Below, in pieces: positions 1 to 8,006 of a DNA stretch of 64,000 bases. Origin of the DNA: CADEFQ01 sp050185195 (GTDB lineage Bacteria > Pseudomonadota > Gammaproteobacteria > Steroidobacterales > Steroidobacteraceae); contig JBFWZQ010000006.1 of the NCBI GenBank assembly GCA_050185195.1, positions 95,649 to 159,648 of the forward strand. Direction: 5' to 3'. The position numbers and the translations under genes were made by a program. Below the pieces are notes generated by a model. The model did no database searches. It worked only from the letters and a program-made list of their open reading frames with translations, and was not told where the DNA came from. Each line of letters starts with the position of its first letter. Position 1 is the first letter of the stretch.

Positions 1-312
1 CGCTCGGGCGGGTCGGGCAATGCGCGCCACATCAGCCTGTTCGCGGGCATCGCCTCGGCCTACGGGCTCGATCGCGAGGCCGCCTATCGCTCGATCACGC
101 TCAATCCCGCGAAGATCCTCGGGCTCGAATCGGTACTCGGTTCGATCGCACCCGGCAAGAGCGCCAGCCTCGCGCTCACGGATGGCGACCTGCTGGAGGC
201 CGCCACGACCGTCGAGCAGATCTGGATCGACGGCACGAAGCCGTCGATGGACGATGTGCAGAAAGCGGCCTGGCGCAAATGGAGCGGCCGCCCCGCGCGC
301 GCGTCCCCGTAG
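1..312 (+). CDS. Amidohydrolase-family protein, C-terminal fragment
   Basis: An open frame enters from the left edge and stops at TAG 310-312, giving the last 103 residues. The piece carries the usual C-terminal segment of metal-dependent amidohydrolases (imidazolonepropionase-like): the helix with SITLNPAKILGLE, then the LGSIAPGKSASLALTDGD stretch that closes the small beta-sandwich domain, then VEQIWIDGTKP. The metal-binding residues of the TIM barrel lie outside the window, so substrate and catalytic competence cannot be judged. The next gene, murB, follows after 32 bp on the same strand. The family call is good; the substrate is unknown. Confidence 0.8.
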   Translation, partial: RSGGSGNARHISLFAGIASAYGLDREAAYRSITLNPAKILGLESVLGSIAPGKSASLALTDGDLLEAATTVEQIWIDGTKPSMDDVQKAAWRKWSGRPARASP

Positions 313-344
313 CCATAGGCTGCGATGCAGGTATCCTGCGGGCG

Positions 345-1385
345 ATGGGCGCGCGCAAAGAAGGCGGGGGCTACTCGATCGTCGAAAACGCCTCGCTGCG
401 CGGACGCAACACGTTCGGCGTCGAGGCGCGCGCGGCCACGCTCGTGGAAGCGCACGAGCCTGCGGCACTCACGGAGGTGTTCGGCGGGGTCCTGCCGGGG
501 GCAGGGCCGGTGCTCGTGCTCGGCGAAGGCAGCAATGTACTCCTGACGCGCGACTGGCCGGGCGTCGTGCTGACGATCGCCACGCGCGGCATCGAGGTGC
601 TCGGCGACGACGGCGCCACTGCGCGAGTCCGCGTCCAGGCCGGCGAGCACTGGAACGACTTCGTGCACTGGTCACTGGGGGAGGGCTACAGCGGCCTCGA
701 GAACCTCGCGCTGATCCCGGGCGCGGTCGGCGCGGCGCCGATCCAGAACATAGGCGCCTACGGCACCGAGGTGCGCGAATTCATCGCCGAAGTCGAAACC
801 TGGGACCGGGAGACGGGTGGCTGGGTGCGCCTCGACAATGCGCGGTGCGGGTTCGCGTACCGCGATTCCATCTTCAAGCGCACGTACGACCGCTACGTCG
901 TCACCGCCGTCACCTTTGCACTACCGCGCCGGCATGCGCTGCGACTGGACTACGCCGGGGTGCGCGAAGAGCTCGCGGCCATGGGTGTCTCGAGCCCCAC
1001 CCCTGCATCCCTGGCCGCGGCGATCGTGCGCCTGCGCACGCGCAAGCTGCCCGATCCGGCGCAGGTCGGCAACGCCGGCAGCTTCTTCAAGAATCCGATG
1101 GTCGACGATGCGCTTGCGATGGCCTTGCGCGGCGAACACGCCGGCCTGCCGGCCTGGCCGGCAGGCGCCGGCAAGACGAAGCTCTCCGCTGCGTGGCTCA
1201 TCGAGCGCGCCGGCCTCAAGGGACTGCGCGACGGCGATGCCGGCATTTCAGATCGGCACGCGCTGGTGCTCGTCAACCACGGGCGCGCGAGCGGCGCGCA
1301 GTTGTGGGCGCTCGCGCAGCGCGTGCGCGACACGGTGCGCGAACGGTTTGGCGTCGACCTGGAACCCGAGCCGCGGATCCTCTAG
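345..1385 (+). CDS. murB: UDP-N-acetylenolpyruvoylglucosamine reductase (MurB, type I)
   Basis: MurB is a cytoplasmic FAD enzyme that reduces UDP-GlcNAc-enolpyruvate to UDP-MurNAc with NADPH, the second committed step of peptidoglycan synthesis. The 346-residue product matches the family length. It shows the FAD-binding stretch LVLGEGSNVLLT (about 57-68), SGLENLALIPGAVGAAPIQN (116-135), Tyr-Arg in AYRDS, and the catalytic serine in GNAGSFFKNP (Ser246). The YRDSIFK segment marks a type I (E. coli-like) enzyme. I chose the ATG at 345; an upstream in-frame ATG at 279 would add 22 residues that overlap the amidohydrolase and look like read-through. The protein ends in a typical EPEPRIL tail. Confidence 0.96.
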   Translation: MGARKEGGGYSIVENASLRGRNTFGVEARAATLVEAHEPAALTEVFGGVLPGAGPVLVLGEGSNVLLTRDWPGVVLTIATRGIEVLGDDGATARVRVQAGEHWNDFVHWSLGEGYSGLENLALIPGAVGAAPIQNIGAYGTEVREFIAEVETWDRETGGWVRLDNARCGFAYRDSIFKRTYDRYVVTAVTFALPRRHALRLDYAGVREELAAMGVSSPTPASLAAAIVRLRTRKLPDPAQVGNAGSFFKNPMVDDALAMALRGEHAGLPAWPAGAGKTKLSAAWLIERAGLKGLRDGDAGISDRHALVLVNHGRASGAQLWALAQRVRDTVRERFGVDLEPEPRIL

Positions 1386-1416
1386 GGGGCGCTGCGCCAC
1401 GACGGGCACTTGCCGA

Positions 1417-1438
1417 AAATTAATTGCCGAATTAATTT
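1417..1438. promoter_or_regulatory. Palindromic operator upstream of the TetR regulator
   Basis: A perfect 9-bp inverted repeat, AAATTAATT and AATTAATTT, separated by GCCG, ends 6 bp before the ATG of the TetR gene. It is the only A/T-rich stretch in this GC-rich neighbourhood. TetR proteins usually repress their own promoter from such palindromes, so this is very likely the autoregulatory operator of the efflux operon. This is inference from position and symmetry. Confidence 0.72.
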
Positions 1439-1444
1439 ATAGGC

Positions 1445-2146
1445 ATGGCAGGCGTGCGCGAGCAGCGGACCCCGAGGCGCCGCCGCGCGGTCGGTCGGCC
1501 GCGTGGGCAGGACGCCGGCGTGCGCGCGCGGTTGATCGACGCGGCAATCGCTCAGTTCATCAAGGTCGGCATCCGGGCCGCGTCGTTGCGAGCCATTGCG
1601 GCATCGGCAGGCGTCACGCCGGCGATGCTGCACTACTATTTCGGTGACAAGCGGCAGATGACGCGGGCGGTGGTCGGGGAGCGCCTGCTGCCGGCGATCG
1701 AGCCTTTGCGCGCCGCAATCGAAGCGGCCGGGCCGGATCCCGCGGAACTGGCCGGTGCGTTCGTCAACGGTGTGGGTGACATGGTCGCGTCGCATCCCTG
1801 GCTGCCGCCCCTGTGGATCCGCGAGGTGTTGTGCGAAGGCGGCGCGCTGCGCGACGCACTGTTCAAGCGCCTGATCCCGCAGCTGCCGCAAAGGCTGGCG
1901 GAACAGTTTGCGCTCGCGCGGGCAGAGGGCCGCCTGCCTGCGGACCTCGACCCGCGCCTGATGGTGGTGTCGCTCGTGGGCCTGACACTGTTTCCCGCTG
2001 CAGGCGCGCCCATCTGGCGCCAGTTGTTCGAAGCCGACGATCTCGGCGACGCGGCGCTGCGCAGGCATACCCTGGCCCTGCTCAGCCACGGCATGGGCGC
2101 CCGGCCCGGGCGCGCGGTGCGGGCGGGCAGGAGGAAATCAGCATGA
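1445..2146 (+). CDS. TetR/AcrR-family transcriptional regulator of an efflux operon
   Basis: The 233-residue protein has an N-terminal arginine-rich tail and then a TetR helix-turn-helix. Helix 1 is RARLIDAAIAQFIKVGIRAAS, and the recognition part is LRAIAASAGVTPAMLHYYFGDKR (about 56-78). The C-terminal ligand domain is variable and does not identify an inducer. The stop overlaps the next start in ATGA (2143-2146), so it is cotranscribed with a periplasmic adaptor, an ABC ATPase and an ABC-2 permease. This order resembles E. coli cecR-ybhG-ybhF-ybhS/R, so it probably senses a toxic compound and derepresses the exporter. The palindrome at 1417-1438 is its likely binding site. Confidence 0.9.
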   Translation: MAGVREQRTPRRRRAVGRPRGQDAGVRARLIDAAIAQFIKVGIRAASLRAIAASAGVTPAMLHYYFGDKRQMTRAVVGERLLPAIEPLRAAIEAAGPDPAELAGAFVNGVGDMVASHPWLPPLWIREVLCEGGALRDALFKRLIPQLPQRLAEQFALARAEGRLPADLDPRLMVVSLVGLTLFPAAGAPIWRQLFEADDLGDAALRRHTLALLSHGMGARPGRAVRAGRRKSA

Positions 2147-3114
2147 TTGCGCATGGTCGCGTTTCCGGCATCGGGTTGCTGCTGGCGATCGCCTTGTTGC
2201 TGGGCGCGTGTGCGAAGGCGCCGCCGCAGGCGCTGGGTACGCTGGAATACGATCGCATCACGCTGCCGTCGCCCGCCTCGGAACGCATCGTTGCGATCGG
2301 CACGCGGGAGAGCGAGCGTGTCGAGGCCGGGCAGCTGCTGGTGCAGCTCGATCCGGCGCACACTCGCGCCGAACTCGCGGTGGCCGAGGCGCTCGTGCAG
2401 CAGCAGCGCGAAGTGTTGCGTGAACTGCGGGTGGGGCCCCGCAAAGAGGACATCGCCCGCGCCCGCGCGGACCTCGCGGCGGCCGTGGCGACGGCGCGGC
2501 AGGCGCGCGCGAACTACGATCGCCTGCAGCCGCTGGTCGGGAAGGACTACGTGTCGGCCGCCGACCTGGATCGTGCCCGTGCGGCGGCGGGTTCGGCCGA
2601 CGGTGCGGTGGACGCTGCCCAGGCCGCGCTCGACGAGCTGTTGCACGGCAGCCGCCCTGAACAGGTCGCCCAGGCCAGGGCAGCGGTGGCCTCGGCGGAA
2701 GCGCAGGCAGCGGCGCAACGCGTGCTGCTCGGCAAGCTCGATGTGACCGCGCCCCGCGGTGGCTTGGTCGACAGCATTCCCTACAAGCTGGGCGACCAGG
2801 CGCCCGTCGGTGCGCCCCTCGCGATCCTGCTGGTCGGTGAAGCGCCGTACGCGCGCATCTACGTGCCCGAGCCGCTGCGCGCCCACGTGAAGGTGGGGGA
2901 CCCGGTGCGCGTGTTCGTCGACGGGCACGCACAACCGTTCGAAGGCCGTGTGCGACTCATCCGCAACGAACCCGTGTTCACGCCCTACTACGCGCTCGTC
3001 GGCGACGACGCGGTGCGGCTCAGCTTCATCGCGGAAGTCTCGCTCGGGGCCGGTGCGGCCGATCTGCCGGCCGGGCTGCCGCTGCATGTCGAGTTGCGGG
3101 GCGCGAAACCTTGA
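2143..3114 (+). CDS. HlyD/YbhG-like periplasmic adaptor lipoprotein of an ABC exporter
   Basis: The 323-residue protein is the membrane-fusion subunit linking an inner-membrane ABC exporter to the outer membrane. A hydrophobic leader ends in LLLGAC (Cys23), a lipobox, so it should be lipid-anchored. A biotinyl-lipoyl half-motif (ERIVAIGTRESERVEAGQLLVQLD) is followed by an Ala/Arg/Glu-rich coiled coil (about 70-190), the second lipoyl half (KLDVTAPRGGLVDS) and a beta-barrel domain. GGAGG sits 8 bp before the ATG. The start overlaps the tetR stop, and the end overlaps the ATPase start in TTGA, showing strong translational coupling. Confidence 0.9.
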   Translation: MIAHGRVSGIGLLLAIALLLGACAKAPPQALGTLEYDRITLPSPASERIVAIGTRESERVEAGQLLVQLDPAHTRAELAVAEALVQQQREVLRELRVGPRKEDIARARADLAAAVATARQARANYDRLQPLVGKDYVSAADLDRARAAAGSADGAVDAAQAALDELLHGSRPEQVAQARAAVASAEAQAAAQRVLLGKLDVTAPRGGLVDSIPYKLGDQAPVGAPLAILLVGEAPYARIYVPEPLRAHVKVGDPVRVFVDGHAQPFEGRVRLIRNEPVFTPYYALVGDDAVRLSFIAEVSLGAGAADLPAGLPLHVELRGAKP

Positions 3115-4091
3115 GCGCGCCGCCGTCATCGGGCGCGGGTGGCGGTCTTGCGATCAGGGCGCGCGGCCTGTGCAAACGCTTCGGCAGTCTCGTCGCGGTC
3201 GACGACGTCGACCTGGCTGTCCCTGCGGGGCAGGTATACGGCTTCCTCGGCCCCAACGGTTCCGGCAAATCCACCACGATCCGGATGCTGTGCGGACTGA
3301 TGTTGCCAACGGCCGGCGCGATCGAGGTGCTGGGCCTCGAGGTGCCGCGGCAGGCCGAGGCACTGCGCAGCCGGGTCGGTTACATGACCCAGAAGTTCTC
3401 GCTGTTCGACGACCTGAGCGTGCGCGAGAACCTCGAGTTCATCGCTGCGATCCAGGGCATCACGCACCCTGATGCCCGCGCGCGCATCGCGGAGCTGCTG
3501 GTGCGCTACCGCTTCGAGGATCGCGAGCGCCAGCCGGCGGGCACGTTGAGCGGCGGCTGGAAGCAGCGTCTCGCGCTCGCCTGCGCCGTGATCCACCGGC
3601 CGGAGTTGCTGTTCCTCGACGAGCCGACCAGCGCGGTCGATCCCGAGTCGCGCCGCGACTTCTGGGAGAAGCTGTTCGAGCTGGCTGACGCCGGCACCAC
3701 GATCATGGTGTCGACCCACCTGATGGACGAAGCCGAGCGTTGCCATCGCCTCGCGATCCTCGATCGCGGCCGCCTGGTCGCCGACGGCACGCCCCCGGAA
3801 CTCGCGGGTGCCCTCGCGGGGCGCACGCTGCTCGTCGAGACCGATGCGCCACGCCGCGCGCTCGATGTGCTGGCGGGAATGGCCGGCGTACTGAGCGTGG
3901 TGCAGGTGGGCAACAGCCTGCGCGTGCTGACGCGCGCCGCCGCGGATTCGGCGCAATGGCGCCAGCAGATCCAGGAAACGCTTGCCGGAACGGGGCGGAA
4001 TGCGCAGGTCACTGCGGTGGCACCGAACCTGGAGGACGTTTTTGTCGCGGCGACTCGCAATGAGGCTCGCCAGGCGGCGCGGGCAGCATGA
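3111..4091 (+). CDS. ABC transporter ATP-binding protein (YbhF-like, single domain)
   Basis: The 326-residue nucleotide-binding subunit powers the exporter. Walker A is GPNGSGKST (47-55), the signature is LSGGWKQ, Walker B is ELLFLDEP, and the H-loop histidine lies in MVSTHLMDEAE. The C-terminal 90 residues match the small domain typical of DrrA/CcmA-like exporters. It begins at TTG 3111, whose last bases form the TGA stop of the adaptor gene; no closer ATG preserves the N-terminal beta strand. E. coli YbhF carries two fused ATPase domains, whereas this one has a single domain and would act as a homodimer. Confidence 0.93.
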   Translation: MSAPPSSGAGGGLAIRARGLCKRFGSLVAVDDVDLAVPAGQVYGFLGPNGSGKSTTIRMLCGLMLPTAGAIEVLGLEVPRQAEALRSRVGYMTQKFSLFDDLSVRENLEFIAAIQGITHPDARARIAELLVRYRFEDRERQPAGTLSGGWKQRLALACAVIHRPELLFLDEPTSAVDPESRRDFWEKLFELADAGTTIMVSTHLMDEAERCHRLAILDRGRLVADGTPPELAGALAGRTLLVETDAPRRALDVLAGMAGVLSVVQVGNSLRVLTRAAADSAQWRQQIQETLAGTGRNAQVTAVAPNLEDVFVAATRNEARQAARAA

Positions 4092-5197
4092 ACTGGCGTC
4101 GCATGCGCGCGATCACCACCAAGGAGCTGCGCCAGCTCCGGCGCGACCGCGTGAGCCTTGTCATGATCGTCGGCATTCCCGTGATCCAGCTGGTGCTGTT
4201 CGGTTATGCGATCAACACCAACGTGCGCGGCATCGCGGCCGGCATCGCCGACCAGGCCCACACCTCCGCATCGCGCGCGCTGGTCATGGACATGCTCGCC
4301 ACCACCGTCGTGGCACCGGCCGCACGTGCCGACACGCCGCAGCAGCTGATGGCGATGATCCGGCGCGGCGAGATCGGTGTCGGCATCGTGATTCCGCCGG
4401 ATTTCGAGCAGCGTCGCCACGATGGCCGTCCCGTCGCGCAGGTGCTGGTGGATGGCAGCGATACGGCCGTACAGGCGGTCGCCGCGCAGCTCGCGCAGGT
4501 GCCGGTCGACAGTGCGGCGCCCGACCCGCGCGCGCCCGCGCGCAGCACGCCGCGGGAAGGCGCGATCAGCGTGGTGAGCTTCTACAATCCGGAGCGGCGC
4601 TCGGCCGTCAATATCGTGCCCGGCCTGATTGGCGTGATACTGACCATGACCATGGTGATGTTCACGGGCATCGCGATCGTGCGCGAGCACGAGCGGGGCA
4701 ACATGGAGATGCTGATCGCAACGCCCCTGACCAGCGCCGAGCTGATGGTCGGCAAGGTGCTGCCCTACATCGCAATCGGCCTGCTGCAGGTGAGCGTGAT
4801 CCTGGCGCTCGGGCGGTGGCTGTTCGCCGTGCCGGTGCGCGGCAGCCTGTTCGACGTGTATGTCGCGGCGGGCCTGCTGATCGTCGCCAACCTTGCGCTC
4901 GGGCTCCTGATCTCGACCCGCGCCCGCTCGCAGTTCCAGGCCATGCAGATGACGATGTTCGTGTTCCTGCCGTCGATCCTGCTGTCCGGCTTCCTGTTTC
5001 CCTTCGCCGGCATGCCGCGGGTTGCACAGTGGCTGGCCGAGGTCCTGCCGCTGACACATTTCGTGCGCCTAATCCGCGGCGTGATGCTGCGCGGTGCAGG
5101 GATCCTCGAGATGTGGATCGAGGTGGTCGCGCTCGCCGGCTTTACCTTCGTGATGATGGCGGTGGCGATCCTGCGGTTCCGGAAGCGGCTGGACTGA
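4088..5197 (+). CDS. ABC-2 type permease (YbhS/YbhR-like)
   Basis: The 369-residue membrane subunit has one N-terminal membrane helix (LVMIVGIPVIQLVLFGYAI), a periplasmic domain of about 130 residues, and five helices in the C-terminal half. The last half includes the conserved EHERGNMEMLIATPLTSAELMVGK coupling region and FVFLPSILLSGFLFPFAGMP, typical of ABC-2 exporters. It overlaps the ATPase stop by 4 bp (ATGA). Only one permease gene is present, so the channel is presumably a homodimer, unlike the YbhS/YbhR pair. Substrate is unknown; drugs or other hydrophobic compounds are likely by family. Confidence 0.92.
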   Translation: MNWRRMRAITTKELRQLRRDRVSLVMIVGIPVIQLVLFGYAINTNVRGIAAGIADQAHTSASRALVMDMLATTVVAPAARADTPQQLMAMIRRGEIGVGIVIPPDFEQRRHDGRPVAQVLVDGSDTAVQAVAAQLAQVPVDSAAPDPRAPARSTPREGAISVVSFYNPERRSAVNIVPGLIGVILTMTMVMFTGIAIVREHERGNMEMLIATPLTSAELMVGKVLPYIAIGLLQVSVILALGRWLFAVPVRGSLFDVYVAAGLLIVANLALGLLISTRARSQFQAMQMTMFVFLPSILLSGFLFPFAGMPRVAQWLAEVLPLTHFVRLIRGVMLRGAGILEMWIEVVALAGFTFVMMAVAILRFRKRLD

Positions 5198-5206
5198 TAC
5201 CCCAGG

Positions 5207-7096
5207 CTACCGCTTGTAGGACCGCACCGTCGCATCGTCCAGCCCGACGAGCGCCAGCAATTCCCCGAAGTGGCCGGCGTAACGGGGATCTTCCCGGAGC
5301 ACCTTCATCCGCGGGTCAGTGCGCAGGAAGATGAGGCAATTGGAGCGTTTGCCCACGGCCTCATGCAGCAGCCCGATGGCCTTCGCCTTGCCCGCCTCGT
5401 CGCCGAGGCTCAGGTAGGCCACGGCCGTTTCGTAAGGGCACATGTAGATGTTGGCCCGCTCGGCCTCGGCCAGCAGCGGCAGCACCTTGTCGTGCTGCCC
5501 GGCGTATCCATAGGCCTGCGCCAGCATGATCAACGCGACGGGCGCACGGTCCGTCAGCTCGACGCCCTTTTCCAGCAGCGCGACGCCTTCGGCTTCGTCG
5601 CCGCGAAGATAGGCCGCGATGCCCGCGCCGCAGAACACGAACCCGTTGTCGGGGTGCTGGCGCATCTGCCGCTCGGCCCAGTCCCGGGAGGCCTGTCGTT
5701 CGCCGACCATGAACAGCGCCCAGTTACCCCAGTCCGCGAGTTCGGTGTTGAGCGGGTCCAGCTCGCTCGCGCGGGCCAGCGACTCCCTGACCTTCTTTTT
5801 TTCGCCCAGGGCGGAGTAGTAGAGCGCGAACCCCAGTTCCGTCTGTGCGAGCGAACGATCGAGCGCCTTCGCCCGGTTCAGGTTTTCCCAGGCCGGCTTC
5901 CATTGCCACGCCATCACCTGGGTGAGTCCGAGGGATGACAGGGCCTCGGCGGAGTCCGGGTCGCGCGCGAGCACCGCCTGGAGCGACGCCTCGACCCTCG
6001 GCAGCAGCTCCTGCGGCGACTCGAAGTACGCGAAGATCGACCGCAACGCATCGCTCTTCGCCTGGTAGGCCGCGAGGAAATCCGGGTCGAGTGCGATGGC
6101 GCGGTCGAAGTACCCGATGGCCCGTTGCATGGACTGGTGCGTGAACAGTTCCATCTCGCGCCATCCCGCCGCATAGGGTTCGTAGGCCTCGGGAATGCCG
6201 GGCAGCACGGCGAGGGCGCGCTGCTCGTCCTTCACGATCGTCACCTTCAGGGCCGCCGCCACGGCGCGGGCGATCTCCGCGGGCGTCTCGAAGAAGTTCC
6301 GGTCATCGACGCGAACCGTGAAGGGGCTGCCCCACACGTCGAGGTCCTGGCGCAGGTCGGCGAGCCGGGGTGTGACGCGCAGCGTGCCATCGGGCGCCAC
6401 GCTGACCTGTCCATCGAGCAGGAACTGGGCGTCCGGCAGGCGTTCCAGGATGTGCCCGGGCGTCTTGTCGCTGCGGAACTGGAAGGACGACGCCTGCGGG
6501 ACCGTCCTCAAGCCCGAGATCTTGCGCAGGTTGTCGATGACTTCCCGCGTCAACTGGTCCGCAAACGTCCGGTGATACGCGGTGGCGTTGTCGGACACGC
6601 CGAACGGCACGACGAGGATGTAGGGCCGGTCGCGTTCCGGCTGCGCCGAGGGAGCAGGGAGGAATCGCGACCCGAGGTACACGACGGGGACCAGCAGGGC
6701 GAGCGCGGCCCACAGCGCGCGCAAGCGCCACGGGTGCCGGGGCGGCTTCTCCGGATCGCCAGCATCCGCGACCTCGGTGACTGGCGCGATGAACTGGTAG
6801 CCGCGGCCCCGGATGGTCTGGATGGTCTGCTGCAGCTCGCCGCTGTCGCCGAGCGCCTTGCGCGCGTTCTTGACGTGGTTGCTGAGGGTGGCATCCGAGA
6901 CTTCGCGCCCGTCCCACACCGCCTCGAACAGCTCCTCGCGGGTCAGTACCCGGTCGCGATGCCGGACCAGGTGCACGAGCAGGTCGAAGACCTTGGGCTC
7001 CACCGGCACGGCCGTGTCGCCGCTGCTGATCCGGTAGCGGGCCGTATCGATGACGAACGGCCCGACCCGGTACTTCCTGCCATCCATCGCCCGCAT
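5207..7096 (-). CDS. CadC-like membrane-anchored winged-helix regulator with TPR domain
   Basis: An OmpR/CadC-type winged-helix DNA-binding domain occupies about residues 1-100 (EPKVFDLLVHLVRHRDRVLTREELFEAVW, then VSDATLSNHVKNARKALGD and IQTIRGRGYQF). A single membrane helix follows near 115-135 (ALWAALALLVPVVYLGSRF), then a long periplasmic part rich in tetratricopeptide-like helices (about 260-600). Proteins of this build sense a periplasmic signal and bind DNA without phosphorylation. I prefer the ATG at 7096, with GAAGGG 6 bp upstream, over the one at 7117, which would put the start inside the direct repeat at 7116-7134. It is divergent from the desaturase gene, its most likely target. 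Confidence 0.87.
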   Translation of the reverse strand: MRAMDGRKYRVGPFVIDTARYRISSGDTAVPVEPKVFDLLVHLVRHRDRVLTREELFEAVWDGREVSDATLSNHVKNARKALGDSGELQQTIQTIRGRGYQFIAPVTEVADAGDPEKPPRHPWRLRALWAALALLVPVVYLGSRFLPAPSAQPERDRPYILVVPFGVSDNATAYHRTFADQLTREVIDNLRKISGLRTVPQASSFQFRSDKTPGHILERLPDAQFLLDGQVSVAPDGTLRVTPRLADLRQDLDVWGSPFTVRVDDRNFFETPAEIARAVAAALKVTIVKDEQRALAVLPGIPEAYEPYAAGWREMELFTHQSMQRAIGYFDRAIALDPDFLAAYQAKSDALRSIFAYFESPQELLPRVEASLQAVLARDPDSAEALSSLGLTQVMAWQWKPAWENLNRAKALDRSLAQTELGFALYYSALGEKKKVRESLARASELDPLNTELADWGNWALFMVGERQASRDWAERQMRQHPDNGFVFCGAGIAAYLRGDEAEGVALLEKGVELTDRAPVALIMLAQAYGYAGQHDKVLPLLAEAERANIYMCPYETAVAYLSLGDEAGKAKAIGLLHEAVGKRSNCLIFLRTDPRMKVLREDPRYAGHFGELLALVGLDDATVRSYKR

Positions 7097-7115
7097 TCGA
7101 CGCCCTTCAGATGGC

Positions 7116-7134
7116 AATCGTTACCGAATCGTTA
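7116..7134. promoter_or_regulatory. Tandem direct repeat, probable winged-helix regulator site
   Basis: Two identical copies of AATCGTTA are separated by CCG, giving an 11-bp period, one turn of the helix. They lie between the divergent CadC-like regulator and the sterol-desaturase gene. OmpR/CadC-type winged-helix proteins bind head-to-tail repeats of about this spacing. The placement suggests the regulator controls both promoters here. Inference from repeat geometry and context. Confidence 0.5.
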
Positions 7135-7223
7135 GCAAGACATTAGCGCCTCGCCATGCGGGCGCCCCCCGCACCGAAAACAATACCGACGCCTCAGGCA
7201 AACAACAACTTGGGAAGCTTCAC

Positions 7224-8006
7224 ATGCCCACGCCACTGCAGATTCTCCTTGACCCCGTTTCGCTCGCCGTGCTGGCCATCTATGCCGCGCTGGTTGGCCT
7301 CGAAGCCCTGTTCCCGGCCCGCCCGCTGCCCCGCGTGCGCGGCTGGCACACGCGCGCCCTCGTGGTCTTCGCCTGCTACTTCTTCCTGTCGTCCTACCTG
7401 CCGCTGCTCTGGGGCGAAGCCTTGTCGGGGTTGCAGGTCCTCGACCTGCAGGACATCCATCCGCTTGCCGGCGCCGCCATCGGGGTGCTGGTTTTCGAGC
7501 TGTTCGTCTGGGCGTGGCACCGCGCGATGCATAAGTCCCACTGGCTGTGGCGCGCGTTCCACCAGATGCATCACAGTGCCGAGCGGGTGGACAGCTTCGG
7601 AGCCTTCTATTTCAGCCCGCTCGACGTGGCCGGTTTTGCCTTCCTCAGCAGCCTTGCGCTGACGGTGGTGGGACTGCCGGCACAATCCGTCACCTGGTAC
7701 CTGTACGCGACGATGTTCCTCGCGACCTTCCAGCACACCAACATCCGCACGCCGCAGTGGCTCGGCTACATCGTGCAGCGCCCCGAGAGCCACAGCGTGC
7801 ACCACGGGCGCGGGATCCATCACTACAACTACTCGGACCTGCCGCTGTTCGACGTGCTCTTCGGCACCTTCCGCAACCCGAAGGACTTCGTCGCGGAGAG
7901 CGGCTTCGAGGGCGCTTCGTCGGCGCAGATCGCGCAGATGCTCGCGTTCAGGGATATCGCCGCCAATGACTATGCGCAGTCGGTGGGGTCTACTGCGCGC
8001 CCTTAG
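7224..8006 (+). CDS. Sterol desaturase / fatty acid hydroxylase superfamily membrane protein
   Basis: The 260-residue integral membrane protein has the histidine-rich di-iron motifs of the fatty acid hydroxylase superfamily: HRAMH (99-103), HQMHH (113-117) and HSVHH (190-194), with another HH at 199-200. Four hydrophobic helices flank these clusters. Such enzymes use oxygen and reducing equivalents to hydroxylate or desaturate lipids, but the substrate cannot be read from sequence. The ATG at 7224 is taken because the alanine/proline-rich upstream frame has no family character. It is divergent from the CadC-like regulator and probably controlled by it. Confidence 0.9.
   Translation: MPTPLQILLDPVSLAVLAIYAALVGLEALFPARPLPRVRGWHTRALVVFACYFFLSSYLPLLWGEALSGLQVLDLQDIHPLAGAAIGVLVFELFVWAWHRAMHKSHWLWRAFHQMHHSAERVDSFGAFYFSPLDVAGFAFLSSLALTVVGLPAQSVTWYLYATMFLATFQHTNIRTPQWLGYIVQRPESHSVHHGRGIHHYNYSDLPLFDVLFGTFRNPKDFVAESGFEGASSAQIAQMLAFRDIAANDYAQSVGSTARP

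Noticed and set aside
1..312. hutI, as partner of hutH
   Set aside because: The fragment is only generically amidohydrolase-like and lies 40 kb from hutH with unrelated neighbours.
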